DNA of 29,023 nt from a virus (IMGVR_UViG_3300032240_000825:1-29023); one strand, 5' to 3'. Shown: positions 21,621 to 29,023, counted from the stretch's first letter. A program made the numbers and translations. Notes: generated by a model from the sequence alone, not told the origin.

Positions 21621-21810
21621 TTATGCCTACCCTCTGATGATGGCAGAGCGGGCGTTGAAAAAAGCGCATGACTATTTACTCGAAGAGGACTATATTCTTG
21701 CCATGGATCAACTTGAGTCGGCTGTTGTGGAAGTCCGCATAGCCAGAAATTCCGTACTTCACATAAAGGAGAAATCTGATGCCTTACACCAACAAACCCA
21801 GACCTTATAA
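21604..21810 (+). CDS. Small helical protein, GTG start, unknown
   Basis: The 68-residue product has two helices (YPLMMAERALKKAHDYLLEE, ILAMDQLESAVVEVRIARNS). The start GTG at 21604 has AAAGGAAAGC upstream. It overlaps neighbours by 17 and 32 bases. Confidence 0.65.
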   Translation: MTELIDYAYPLMMAERALKKAHDYLLEEDYILAMDQLESAVVEVRIARNSVLHIKEKSDALHQQTQTL

Positions 21811-22033
21811 GAAAGAATATGAACAACAAAAACAAAGAGGTGAGTTACCTGACCGAATGGAACGCCAACGAGCCAGAAGAAAACTTGACGCCAAAGGCAT
21901 TGACCGTAGTGGAAAAGATGTTGCACACGTCAAGGCTTTATCTAAAGGTGGGTCAAACAAAGATGGAGTCAGACTTGAATCCCCCAGCAAAAATCGGTCG
22001 TTTAAAAGAAACCCCGATTCATCAATGAAGTAA
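21779..22033 (+). CDS. Small HNH-like protein
   Basis: The 84-residue product has a basic N-terminal stretch (ERQRARRKL), then DVAHVKALSKGGSNKDGVRL and SPSKNRSF. H50, the GGSN turn and N72 resemble the core of compact HNH nucleases, but no cysteine pairs for structural zinc are present. ATAAAGGAGAAATCTG precedes the ATG. It may be a free-standing HNH nuclease or a DNA-binding relic. A same-strand reading at 21819-22028 is a shadow. Confidence 0.7.
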   Translation: MPYTNKPRPYKKEYEQQKQRGELPDRMERQRARRKLDAKGIDRSGKDVAHVKALSKGGSNKDGVRLESPSKNRSFKRNPDSSMK

Positions 22034-22036
22034 AAC

Positions 22037-23416
22037 ATGCAAGAATACACATGGCCACGCCCGATGGGGTTTGAGCCTTTTGACCATCAACGGAAAACAG
22101 CATCTTTTCTTGTAGCCAACCACAGGGCATTCTGTTTTAACGAGCAGGGTACAGGAAAAACCGCCTCAGTAATCTGGGCTGCTGACCAACTTATGAATGC
22201 GGGCATAGTCAAACGTGTTTTGATTGTCTGCCCGTTGTCCATCATGCAATCCGCGTGGCAGGCTGATTTGTTTAAATTTGCCGTACACCGATCTGTGGAT
22301 GTGGCGTATGGGGACGCCAAGAAGCGGGCAAGGATTGTGCAAAGCAAGGCACAGTTTGTCATCATCAACTACGACGGACTGACAACCATTGCTGACGAAT
22401 TACTGAACAATGATTGCTTTGACCTGATAGTCATAGACGAGGCTAACGCATATAAAAATGTTCAGACCAAACGCTGGAAGTTGATGCACAAGTTGGTTAA
22501 GCCCAGTACGAGATTATGGTTGCTGACAGGAACACCTGCTTCTCAATCTCCTCTTGATGCGTACGGGCTTGGTCGGTTATGCGCACCGCAGAAAGCACCA
22601 CGTTTTTTTGGTGACTTCCGTGAATCTGTGATGCAGCAAGTCAGCATGTATCGGTGGTTACCCAAACCCAATGCTGAACAGATTGTGTTTGACATGTTAC
22701 AGCCAGCAATTCGGTTTACCAAGGACGAGTGCCTTGATTTGCCGGAGGTGATGTACACCAGCCGCTACGCACCATTGACTCCATCACAACGCAAGTACTA
22801 CAAGGAGCTTAAAGATCAGATGCTTCTTGAGGCGGCGGGCGAGGAGATCAGTTCGGTCAATGCGGCGGCAAAGATGAATAAGCTGTTGCAAATATCTTGC
22901 GGCGCTGTGTATAGCGACAGCGGGGCAGTCGTTGAGTTTGACGTATCCGACAGATTGAAAGCCATAAGAGAAGTCATCGACGAAGCCAGCCACAAAGTCT
23001 TGATCTTTGTCCCATTTAAACACACGATCACAATGCTTCACGATTACCTAAACAAAGAAGGTATCACTTGTGAAGTCATAAATGGTGATGTGCCGGTTCA
23101 AACACGCACAAGGATATTTAAGAATTTCCAAGAAACCAAAGACCCAAGGGTACTGGTGATACAACCGCAAGCAGCATCTCACGGGGTTACCCTGACCGCC
23201 GCCAATGTTGTTATCTGGTACGCTCCGGTGACGTCCACAGAGACGTATCTGCAAGCCAACGCCCGTATCAACAGGCCCGGCCAACGTAACACCATGACAG
23301 TGGTGCACATTGAAGGAAGTCCCATAGAGCGTAAGCTGTATGCCATGTTGCAGAGCAACATAACAAACCACGAAAAAGTGGTTGATCTTTACAAAAAAGA
23401 ATTGGCAGATACTTGA
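22037..23416 (+). CDS. SNF2-type superfamily 2 DNA helicase/translocase
   Basis: The 459-residue product has the SF2/SNF2 motifs: Q-like FDHQ (Q18), Walker A GTGKT (38-42), DEAN in the Walker B position (D134-N137), LLTGTPA (163-169) and QANARINRPGQ (406-416). SNF2 translocases in phages move along DNA and aid replication or recombination. The last position of motif II is Asn (DEAN) where DEAH is usual. The ATG has only a weak ribosome site (GAAGTAA), suggesting coupling to the HNH-like gene. It ends the long replication unit. Confidence 0.92.
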   Translation: MQEYTWPRPMGFEPFDHQRKTASFLVANHRAFCFNEQGTGKTASVIWAADQLMNAGIVKRVLIVCPLSIMQSAWQADLFKFAVHRSVDVAYGDAKKRARIVQSKAQFVIINYDGLTTIADELLNNDCFDLIVIDEANAYKNVQTKRWKLMHKLVKPSTRLWLLTGTPASQSPLDAYGLGRLCAPQKAPRFFGDFRESVMQQVSMYRWLPKPNAEQIVFDMLQPAIRFTKDECLDLPEVMYTSRYAPLTPSQRKYYKELKDQMLLEAAGEEISSVNAAAKMNKLLQISCGAVYSDSGAVVEFDVSDRLKAIREVIDEASHKVLIFVPFKHTITMLHDYLNKEGITCEVINGDVPVQTRTRIFKNFQETKDPRVLVIQPQAASHGVTLTAANVVIWYAPVTSTETYLQANARINRPGQRNTMTVVHIEGSPIERKLYAMLQSNITNHEKVVDLYKKELADT

Positions 23417-23441
23417 CAAAGTCTAGTACAGTCCATACAAT
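23411..23441 (+). promoter_or_regulatory. Strong sigma-70 promoter sharing a 15-base element
   Basis: TTGACA (23413-23418), 17-base spacer, TACAAT (23436-23441). It starts inside the helicase gene stop (TGA at 23414-23416). The sequence ACTTGACAAAGTCTA (23411-23425) is identical to that at 16023-16037. Confidence 0.88.
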
Positions 23442-23469
23442 AAATCCCACAACAACTTAGGAGCTTCAA

Positions 23470-23886
23470 ATGGAAGAGAGCGTAGTCACCTCTGAATCAG
23501 TAGAAGACTTATCTACTGAGTACATCAAGATTCGCACAGAACGCGAAGTACTCAAAGAAAAGTTTGAGAACGAGGACAAAGTGTTTGCTGATAAGCTTGC
23601 CGAGATTGAAAACAAACTCGTCCAGATCATGCTTGCTGACAATACCACAAGCATGTCAACTGCGAAAACAATCGTTGTCAAGCGAGTAATCAAACGCTAC
23701 AACCCTACAAACTGGGAAGCAGTTTACCGCCTTGTAGACAAGTACAAAGCATACGGCGTACTTCACAAGCGCATCCACGATACAAACATGAGAGATTTTC
23801 TGGAAGAACATCCAGACGAGTACCCTGAAGGACTCAACGTCGATAGCCGTTACGCTGTCACTGTCAAACGCAAACCATCTGTTTAA
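23470..23886 (+). CDS. Phage protein of unknown function beside the ssDNA-binding gene
   Basis: The 138-residue product has an N-terminal coiled coil (YIKIRTEREVLKEKFENEDK and on) and a basic C-terminus with the pattern KRIHDTNMRDFLEEHPDEYP followed by GLNVDSRYAVTVKRK. I recall this pattern from small phage proteins near recombination genes, sometimes labelled nuclease inhibitor, but I cannot confirm that. TTAGGAG precedes the ATG; the promoter at 23413 lies just upstream. Confidence 0.75.
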   Translation: MEESVVTSESVEDLSTEYIKIRTEREVLKEKFENEDKVFADKLAEIENKLVQIMLADNTTSMSTAKTIVVKRVIKRYNPTNWEAVYRLVDKYKAYGVLHKRIHDTNMRDFLEEHPDEYPEGLNVDSRYAVTVKRKPSV

Positions 23887-23896
23887 GGAGAGAACC

Positions 23897-24790
23897 ATGA
23901 GCAACGTCACCACATTTAGAGACAACCTTCCAGCCCACTTACAAAACGTAGAGCTGGATGATTTCACCAAAGCCTTCACCTCATCCGGTGGTAGCGTCAA
24001 GCGCATCACACTGCGCGGGCGTGTCTTCCGTCTGGTTGATGGCGGCAAAGAGATCGCCAAAAACACTGAGCCACACATGGATGTTGTGATTGTCAGTGGT
24101 AGCAAGAGCGTACAGAAATCTTACTACGCATCTGAATACAACGCTGAAGATACTTCCATCCCCGACTGCTGGTCAAACAATGGCGAGCGCCCAGATGCAG
24201 ATGTTCCAAATCCACAGGCAACTATCTGTAAAGACTGTCCCCAAGCTATCAAAGGTACAGGTGGCCCCGGTCGTGCGGCTTGCCGTTACTCATGGCGTCT
24301 GGGTGTTGTCCTGCGTAACAATGTGGGCGGCGACATCTTCCAGTTGATCCTGCCCCAGAAAAGTATTTTTGGTACAGGCGATGTTGACCACATGCCATTT
24401 CTGCAATACGCCAAATACGTTGCCAGCTCAGGTTACAACCTGAACATGTTGGCCACCCGCTTGACCTTTGATACTGACAGTGATTTCCCCAAGCTAGTAT
24501 TCAGCAACTCAGAGTTCCTTGATAAGCCGACATATCAAGTCGCCTTAGCCCAAGGGCAGACACCGGTTGCGATCAACGCGGGCAAGATGAACTTCACCAA
24601 GAAACAGGAGACCCCCGCTATTCCTAAGTTGGTTGCTCCTGCTGGTTCTGCCGCTGCCGCTTCCAAGCAAGACGAAGATGAAGTGAAAGAACCTACTGTC
24701 CGTGTTGAGAAGAAGAAAACTGTAGCCGAACCCAAACCAAAGCAAAACCTTGCCGCTATGGTTGATGACTGGGGTGATGACGACAAATGA
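23897..24790 (+). CDS. Probable ssDNA-binding protein with acidic tail and Cys cluster
   Basis: The 297-residue product has a central zinc-type set C91, C111, C114, C129 and a Pro/Ala/Lys linker (about 235-280), ending in MVDDWGDDDK. The acidic, Trp-containing tail is the hallmark used by SSB and phage ssDNA-binding proteins to contact partner enzymes. The core is not an obvious OB fold from sequence alone. AAGGAGAGAACC precedes the ATG. Its place next to primase-helicase and polymerase units supports a replication role. Confidence 0.6.
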   Translation: MSNVTTFRDNLPAHLQNVELDDFTKAFTSSGGSVKRITLRGRVFRLVDGGKEIAKNTEPHMDVVIVSGSKSVQKSYYASEYNAEDTSIPDCWSNNGERPDADVPNPQATICKDCPQAIKGTGGPGRAACRYSWRLGVVLRNNVGGDIFQLILPQKSIFGTGDVDHMPFLQYAKYVASSGYNLNMLATRLTFDTDSDFPKLVFSNSEFLDKPTYQVALAQGQTPVAINAGKMNFTKKQETPAIPKLVAPAGSAAAASKQDEDEVKEPTVRVEKKKTVAEPKPKQNLAAMVDDWGDDDK

Positions 24791-25011
24791 GCGGATACAG
24801 TCAGAAAGTTGCTCGACTAAACAAAGCAGCTGACATCAAAAACTTGGGTGTTCGTTTGGGGAGATTCTGTGTCTCCAACGACATCCCAGTCAGTGTCGTC
24901 ATGGATTTTTTTGGTGTATCTAAACAAACTGTTTACAACTGGTTCTTTGGAACTCATGTACCAAGTTTGGAACACCAACAAAACATATCAACTTTCTTGG
25001 GTCGGGAATAA
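24787..25011 (+). CDS. Cro/XRE-like helix-turn-helix regulator
   Basis: The 74-residue product contains IPVSVVMDFFGVSKQTVYNWF (residues 33-53), a standard Cro/C1-like helix-turn-helix, then GTHVPSLEHQQNISTFLG. Overlap ATGA couples it to the ssDNA-binding gene. It could repress one of the palindromes at the promoters. Its own stop lies just before the structured leader at 25018. Confidence 0.85.
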   Translation: MSGYSQKVARLNKAADIKNLGVRLGRFCVSNDIPVSVVMDFFGVSKQTVYNWFFGTHVPSLEHQQNISTFLGRE

Positions 25012-25017
25012 TTTTCC

Positions 25018-25083
25018 GGGGGGCAACTAGCTCGACGGAGCGAACGGGGTAACCGTCAGCCCCCGTTGTCCCCCTTTCTTTTT
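25018..25083 (+). terminator. Terminator-like three-way-junction leader before the primase gene
   Basis: GGGGGGCAAC (25018-25027) pairs with GTTGTCCCCC (25065-25074), ten bp with one G-U, and TTTCTTTTT follows. The 37-base loop holds two further hairpins: GCTC-gacg-GAGC (25030-25041) and ACGG-ggtaa-CCGT (25044-25056). An alternative outer stem, CGGGGGC-like/GCCCCCG (25017-25024 with 25059-25065), would prevent the terminator stem. This suggests an attenuator or a structured RNA controlling primase expression. Confidence 0.55.
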
Positions 25084-25101
25084 GGCGTGCTTGGACACAA
25101 T

Positions 25102-27939
25102 ATGGCGGATGTTCGTTTACTTGAAGCAGTAGTCCCTTCTGAAGAAGGGTTCTATTGTGTACTTGGGCTGAAGAATGGTACTCACTATTCTCAGACTCAC
25201 CATAAAACAATACAAGAAGTAGAAGCCGAAGCTGATCGTCTGGTAGCTAACGGTGTAGATGTATTCTTTGGCTGTGGCAAGTTTGTCACTGACGAGAACC
25301 GCGATGCGGCCAACTGCGGTTTGATGAAGTCTTTCTTTTTGGATATTGACTGCGGCGAAGACAAAGCCAAGCCTGATAAACGTGGACGTATAAAAGGATA
25401 TGTAGACCAAGCAACTGGGATGCAGGCACTCAAGGAGTTGTGCAAAACTCTTAATCTACCGAGACCAACCATTGTGAACTCAGGGCGTGGCTGGCATGTT
25501 TACTGGCCGCTTACTGAATCTGTACCCAAAGACAAATGGCTACCCGTTGCTGAGACGTTTAAAGCCAAATGCTTGGAACACAAGTTTATTGTTGACCCCG
25601 CTGTACCAGCAGATGCCGCAAGGGTATTACGTATCCCCGGAACAAAGAACTTTAAAGACACCCCACCACATGACGTTGTTCTGATGCACTTATCAGAGCC
25701 GATGGAGTTTGATGACTTTACCCAACGTATGGGGCCGCTGGTAGAAGCAAAGAAGCCTTATGCCTCCAAGGAATTAGACGACTTCACAAAAGCTGTTATT
25801 GGTAATAAGCAGTCACGGTTTCGTACCATCTTGAAGAAAACCGCAAGCGGGTTTGGCTGTGAACAGTTGCGCTTGGTGGTTGAAGATCAAGAGAACATTG
25901 AAGAACCTCTATGGCGGGCGGGGCTATCCATCGCCCAGCATTGTGTAGACCGCGACAAAGCTATACACATCATATCTAAGAACCATCCTAAGTATGACCC
26001 TGCGGCAACGGAGCGCAAGGCCCACCAAATCAAAGGCCCGTATACCTGCGATACGTTTGATTCTTTTGCGCCGGGGATATGCCAGAACTGCATCCATAAA
26101 GGGAAAATAAAATCACCAATCGTACTGGGGCATGAGATTGCCAAGTCCGAGGAAGGCGATGTCATCGAATATAAAACCACAACTGCGGAAACCCCAGTAA
26201 TGGAATTTGTAGTTCCAAAGCTACCCAATAGGTATTTCCGTGGGAAGAACGGCGGTATCTATAAGCATCTCAAGGAAGAAAACGACGAAGGCGATGGGCC
26301 GTCAGTTGCGTTGATCTATGAGTACGACTTGTTTGTCACCAAGCGGATGTTTGACCCCGCGCTGGGGGAGACCATCCTGATCCGCAGGGTTCTCCCAAGA
26401 GATGGGGCCAAAGAATTTTCAGTACCTCTGGTTGATGCGTTGAGCAAGGATGAGCTACGCAAGGTTGTGTCTTTTCACGGGATCATTGCCGGTACAAACC
26501 AAATGGCATTGATCTTGGATTATTTGATGCAATGTGCAAAAGAACTACAGGTTTCACAAGAGGTGGAGATGATGAGATTGCAATTTGGCTGGGCTGACGA
26601 TGATGAGAAGTTTATTCTTGGGAACAGGGAGATCGGTGCAAGCTACGTTAAATACAGCCCGCCATCCAAAGCTACGCGGGATATTGCCCACGCTTTACGC
26701 CCTATGGGTTCTTTGGATGAATGGAAAGACATCATCAATGTCTACGATATGCCCGGGTTTGAACCCCATGCCTTCGCCGTATTTTCCGCATTTGGTGCGC
26801 CCCTCATCAAGTTCATGGGTATCAAGGGCGGCATCATCAACCTTATAAATAATAAATCTGGAACAGGTAAGTCAACCATACTTCAGGTTATGAACAGCGT
26901 CTGGGGTCACCCTGATGAGCTGATGCTCCAGTGGAAAGACACCCTGAACGTGAAGCTACACCGCATGGCGGTCATGTGTAACCTGCCGCTGGGTGTGGAT
27001 GAGATCACCAAGATGAGCGGGGATGACTTCTCCGATCTGGCCTACAGCGTGACTCAGGGTGCGCCACGCCGCCGGATGAAAGCCTCATCCAACGAGGAGC
27101 GTGAGTCCCAAGGATTCTGGGCAACCATGATGGTGGCTACATCCAACGCCAGTATGACGGACAAGCTCGAGGCATTGAAGTCTACGTCTGAGGGCGAACT
27201 GATGCGCCTGATGCAGTACAAGATCGACCCCACAAATAACCTAGACCGTGCATCTGCCAAGCAGGTATTTGGTAGATTACACAGCAACTACGGGTTGGCT
27301 GGCCAACCATATGCACAATATCTTGTACAGAATCTAGAGGAAGTTGTTGATACAGCCTTGAAGGTACAGGCTCGTTTTGACAAGGCAGTTAATATAGACA
27401 CCCGGGAAAGGTTTTGGTCAGGCATGGCGGCGGCAAACTTGACGGGCGCGGTTGTTGCGGCCAAGTTGGGCCTACACAACATCAACCATAAACGTGTTTT
27501 TGATTGGGCTGTCTCTGAAGTCTCTGAGATGCAGTCTGCTACCAAACTTACATACAACGACTACGCCACCATCGTTGGTGAGTTTTTGTTGAAGCACAAC
27601 CTCAATACTTTGGTCATAAACAAATACAGTAACTCCAAATCCGGTATTGCTGCTTCTCCACTTATGCTCCCTCGGGGGCCGTTGGTGGTTCGCCACGAAC
27701 CAGATGCCCGCCGTATCTTCATCATCCGTCAGTCTCTCAAAGACTTCTGCGTACTCAAGCAGGTGACATTTACTGACCTGTTGACTGGGTTGAACAAGAC
27801 GGGGGCGTTTGTTGCTGAGGTACGTACCAGACTGGATATTGGTACAGACATCAGCGCTCCACCGGTTGTTGCCCTAGAGTTTGACTCCGACCTGCTGGGT
27901 ATTGAGTTAGACGTAAACGGTAAAGGCGATGAGGATTGA
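25102..27939 (+). CDS. Primase (AEP/PrimPol type)-helicase fusion
   Basis: The 945-residue product primes and unwinds DNA. The N-terminal archaeo-eukaryotic primase domain has FLDIDCG (D81, D83), SGRGWHVYW (S127, H132) and DPAVPADAARVLR (D165, R174, R177). A Cys set follows (C316, C327, C330, possible zinc link). The C-terminal helicase domain has NKSGTGKST (584-592) with Walker B-like VDE (D633-E634) and an ATSN strand (N682), resembling DUF927-type superfamily 3 ATPases. The ATG at 25102 is chosen because the upstream extension from TTG 25066 starts in the leader's 3' stem strand. The ribosome site is poor, consistent with control by the leader. Confidence 0.9.
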   Translation: MADVRLLEAVVPSEEGFYCVLGLKNGTHYSQTHHKTIQEVEAEADRLVANGVDVFFGCGKFVTDENRDAANCGLMKSFFLDIDCGEDKAKPDKRGRIKGYVDQATGMQALKELCKTLNLPRPTIVNSGRGWHVYWPLTESVPKDKWLPVAETFKAKCLEHKFIVDPAVPADAARVLRIPGTKNFKDTPPHDVVLMHLSEPMEFDDFTQRMGPLVEAKKPYASKELDDFTKAVIGNKQSRFRTILKKTASGFGCEQLRLVVEDQENIEEPLWRAGLSIAQHCVDRDKAIHIISKNHPKYDPAATERKAHQIKGPYTCDTFDSFAPGICQNCIHKGKIKSPIVLGHEIAKSEEGDVIEYKTTTAETPVMEFVVPKLPNRYFRGKNGGIYKHLKEENDEGDGPSVALIYEYDLFVTKRMFDPALGETILIRRVLPRDGAKEFSVPLVDALSKDELRKVVSFHGIIAGTNQMALILDYLMQCAKELQVSQEVEMMRLQFGWADDDEKFILGNREIGASYVKYSPPSKATRDIAHALRPMGSLDEWKDIINVYDMPGFEPHAFAVFSAFGAPLIKFMGIKGGIINLINNKSGTGKSTILQVMNSVWGHPDELMLQWKDTLNVKLHRMAVMCNLPLGVDEITKMSGDDFSDLAYSVTQGAPRRRMKASSNEERESQGFWATMMVATSNASMTDKLEALKSTSEGELMRLMQYKIDPTNNLDRASAKQVFGRLHSNYGLAGQPYAQYLVQNLEEVVDTALKVQARFDKAVNIDTRERFWSGMAAANLTGAVVAAKLGLHNINHKRVFDWAVSEVSEMQSATKLTYNDYATIVGEFLLKHNLNTLVINKYSNSKSGIAASPLMLPRGPLVVRHEPDARRIFIIRQSLKDFCVLKQVTFTDLLTGLNKTGAFVAEVRTRLDIGTDISAPPVVALEFDSDLLGIELDVNGKGDED

Positions 27940-28147
27940 CGGGGTTACTTACCAGTTAGACTGGGATAAGTTTTCTGTCGGGAGTTCGTTCTTTATACCG
28001 TGCCTCAATGACATAGAAGGGCGGGAACGTATACAACGCAAGATGGACCGTCTTGGTTATACAACGATCATTAAGCTAGTAATAGAAGATGAAGTACGGG
28101 GCTTGCGCGTATGGCGTGTTAATCGGCTACAATCTAAGCGCAATTGA
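27929..28147 (+). CDS. Small protein, unknown, last gene of the rightward arm
   Basis: The 72-residue product (MRIDGVTYQLDWDKFSVGSSFFIPCLNDIEGRERIQRKMDRLGYTT...) has an alpha-beta look with a basic tail. It overlaps the primase end by 11 bases, so translation is likely coupled. Similar short proteins that follow primases exist in phages; no function is known to me. Confidence 0.75.
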   Translation: MRIDGVTYQLDWDKFSVGSSFFIPCLNDIEGRERIQRKMDRLGYTTIIKLVIEDEVRGLRVWRVNRLQSKRN

Positions 28148-28169
28148 CCATTGCTCTCTCCTAGAATTA

Positions 28170-28201
28170 GCCCCCGCCGTAAAAAGCGGGGGCATTTTTT
28201 A
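28170..28201 (+). terminator. Rho-independent terminator at the convergence point
   Basis: GCCCCCGC (28170-28177), loop CGTAAAAA, GCGGGGGC (28186-28193), A and then T residues interrupted once. It lies between the convergent gene ends at 28147 and 28199. The T tract favours the plus strand; on the minus strand the stem is not followed by T residues. Confidence 0.93.
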
Positions 28202-29023
28202 TTTCTCGGAGACCTTGGTCATGTAGTTCTCGTTAATAAGCGTCATCAGCTTGGGATCAATGTACAGGCCATGGTCGGTCTGCGCAGACTTCTTCAGCTT
28301 GCCTTCGATTGACTTAACGATAGCATCCGCATCAATTGCAACTGTTGGGTGCTTCATAGTGAACTTCATCATGTTGTCGAACGCTTTTTGGTTGTTGTCT
28401 GTATCACCAGACATAAATGTCAGGGCGTACAGGTTTAACAGGTTCTGGCGCTCACGCATGATGTCTTGCTCTTGGCCTTTCTTCTTGATGTTGTAGAACT
28501 GACGTTCTGCCAACTCTGCGGAGCGGATACCAAGAGATTGCATCAACAAGTTGAATGGCCCAACTTCTTCGACCAACTTGTCACCAGCCAAAGTCTTTAC
28601 GCCTTCTTTTGCATAGCGGGCAGCGACCAACGGCTGTTTGATGAAAGCGGGGGAGAGCATCTCAATCGCTCTGTCTGCATGGCCTTGATTCCATAACTTC
28701 ATGGCTTCGGCAACATTGATTGTCAAACCAACGCTTGGGCCAAGCTGCTGGATCAGGAACGATTGGAGCGCCGCTACCTCATCAGGGTTGTTACGCTGCG
28801 GGTCGAGCCTCCACATATCGTCGAGTTTGACGCGGCTGGCCAAGTCAATACCGGCAGCGTTACTTGCTCCACGTAATAACAACATGCCTGCGTTCTTACC
28901 AAAAGTATTGATGGCCCAGTTTGCAAATGCCAACTCAAAATCAAACGGCTCATCGCGGTCGGGGTCTAAACCGTTCATCACGGCGTTCATAATGTGCGCG
29001 ACGGTAGAGAAGCCCCAGAGACC
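28199..29023 (-). CDS. C-terminal end of a PLxRFG-like giant virion protein
   Basis: The last 274 or so residues are visible; the frame stays open to the window edge (LWGFSTVAHIMNAVMNG), so the true start lies beyond. The pattern matches the C-terminus of PLxRFG-domain phage proteins: EPFDFELAFANWAINTFGK, RGASNAAGIDLASRVKLDDMW, LGPSVGLTINVAEAMKLW and a helical end. These are very large internal virion proteins thought to be ejected with DNA. The orientation matches the minus-strand terminase-portal arm. The ATG at 28990 is internal. Confidence 0.7.
   Translation of the reverse strand, partial: GLWGFSTVAHIMNAVMNGLDPDRDEPFDFELAFANWAINTFGKNAGMLLLRGASNAAGIDLASRVKLDDMWRLDPQRNNPDEVAALQSFLIQQLGPSVGLTINVAEAMKLWNQGHADRAIEMLSPAFIKQPLVAARYAKEGVKTLAGDKLVEEVGPFNLLMQSLGIRSAELAERQFYNIKKKGQEQDIMRERQNLLNLYALTFMSGDTDNNQKAFDNMMKFTMKHPTVAIDADAIVKSIEGKLKKSAQTDHGLYIDPKLMTLINENYMTKVSEK

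Noticed and set aside
21819-22028. Plus-strand frame MNNKNKEVSYLTE inside the HNH-like gene
   Set aside because: Fully nested in another frame; the HNH-like frame has a better ribosome site and motif.
23656-24105. Antisense frame opposite the ssDNA-binding gene region
   Set aside because: Spans two plus-strand genes and their ribosome site; shadow.
1-29023. Integrase, attachment site or insertion sequence
   Set aside because: No recombinase, transposase or terminal inverted repeat signature was seen in any frame.

Overview
The window is part of a tailed double-stranded DNA bacteriophage genome, probably lytic as far as it can be judged, since no integrase, attachment site or host-like gene is visible. 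Hallmarks are a large terminase, a portal, the end of a PLxRFG-type giant virion protein, a family A DNA polymerase, a primase-helicase fusion, an SNF2-type helicase and several phage nucleases. Genes are packed with ATGA/TAATG start-stop overlaps. The promoters are E. coli-like sigma-70 type and the terminators are GC hairpins with T tracts, which fits a proteobacterial host. The host species cannot be read from the sequence.

Layout: positions 1-5273 are on the minus strand and read leftward: small terminase, large terminase, portal, a tiny gene and a GroES-like gene cut by the window edge. A 491-base divergent region (5274-5764) separates this packaging/structural arm from a 22-kb plus-strand arm (5765-28147) carrying the regulatory, accessory and replication genes. 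A terminator at 28170-28201 ends that arm. A minus-strand gene for the C-terminus of a PLxRFG-like virion protein (28199-29023) then enters from the right edge. If the genome is circular or permuted, the window holds the whole non-structural arm between the two ends of the structural arm.

The plus arm divides into transcription units by promoters and terminators that can be read directly. Unit 1 (5765-6737) ends at a UUCG-loop terminator. An 830-base non-coding region follows, with a GC-rich hairpin series and then an AT-rich, repeat-rich, origin-like stretch. Unit 2 (7569-8237) has a TTGACA-type promoter. Unit 3 (8414-15915) carries a MoxR/CobS-like AAA+ ATPase, a HExxH-VWA protein, a DUF3150-like protein and several unknown genes, and ends at a terminator at 15935. 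Unit 4 (16075-23416) carries a VRR-NUC nuclease, DNA polymerase, an Fe-S type PD-(D/E)XK nuclease, a run of tiny genes and an SNF2 helicase. Unit 5 (23470-28147) carries a likely ssDNA-binding protein, a Cro-like regulator and, behind a terminator-like structured leader, the primase-helicase.

The most striking unexplained signal is a 29-bp dyad, GAACAAAnCGACA-N3-TGTCGnTTTGTTC. It is repeated eight times between 5699 and 15994, mostly just upstream of start codons in units 1-3, twice inside coding sequence, and was not seen in the distal half. It looks like a dispersed operator or phage-specific control element. Other unexplained items are a 15-base sequence shared by the promoters of units 4 and 5, a three-way-junction RNA candidate before the primase gene, and the MoxR-VWA-DUF3150 module with its satellite genes.
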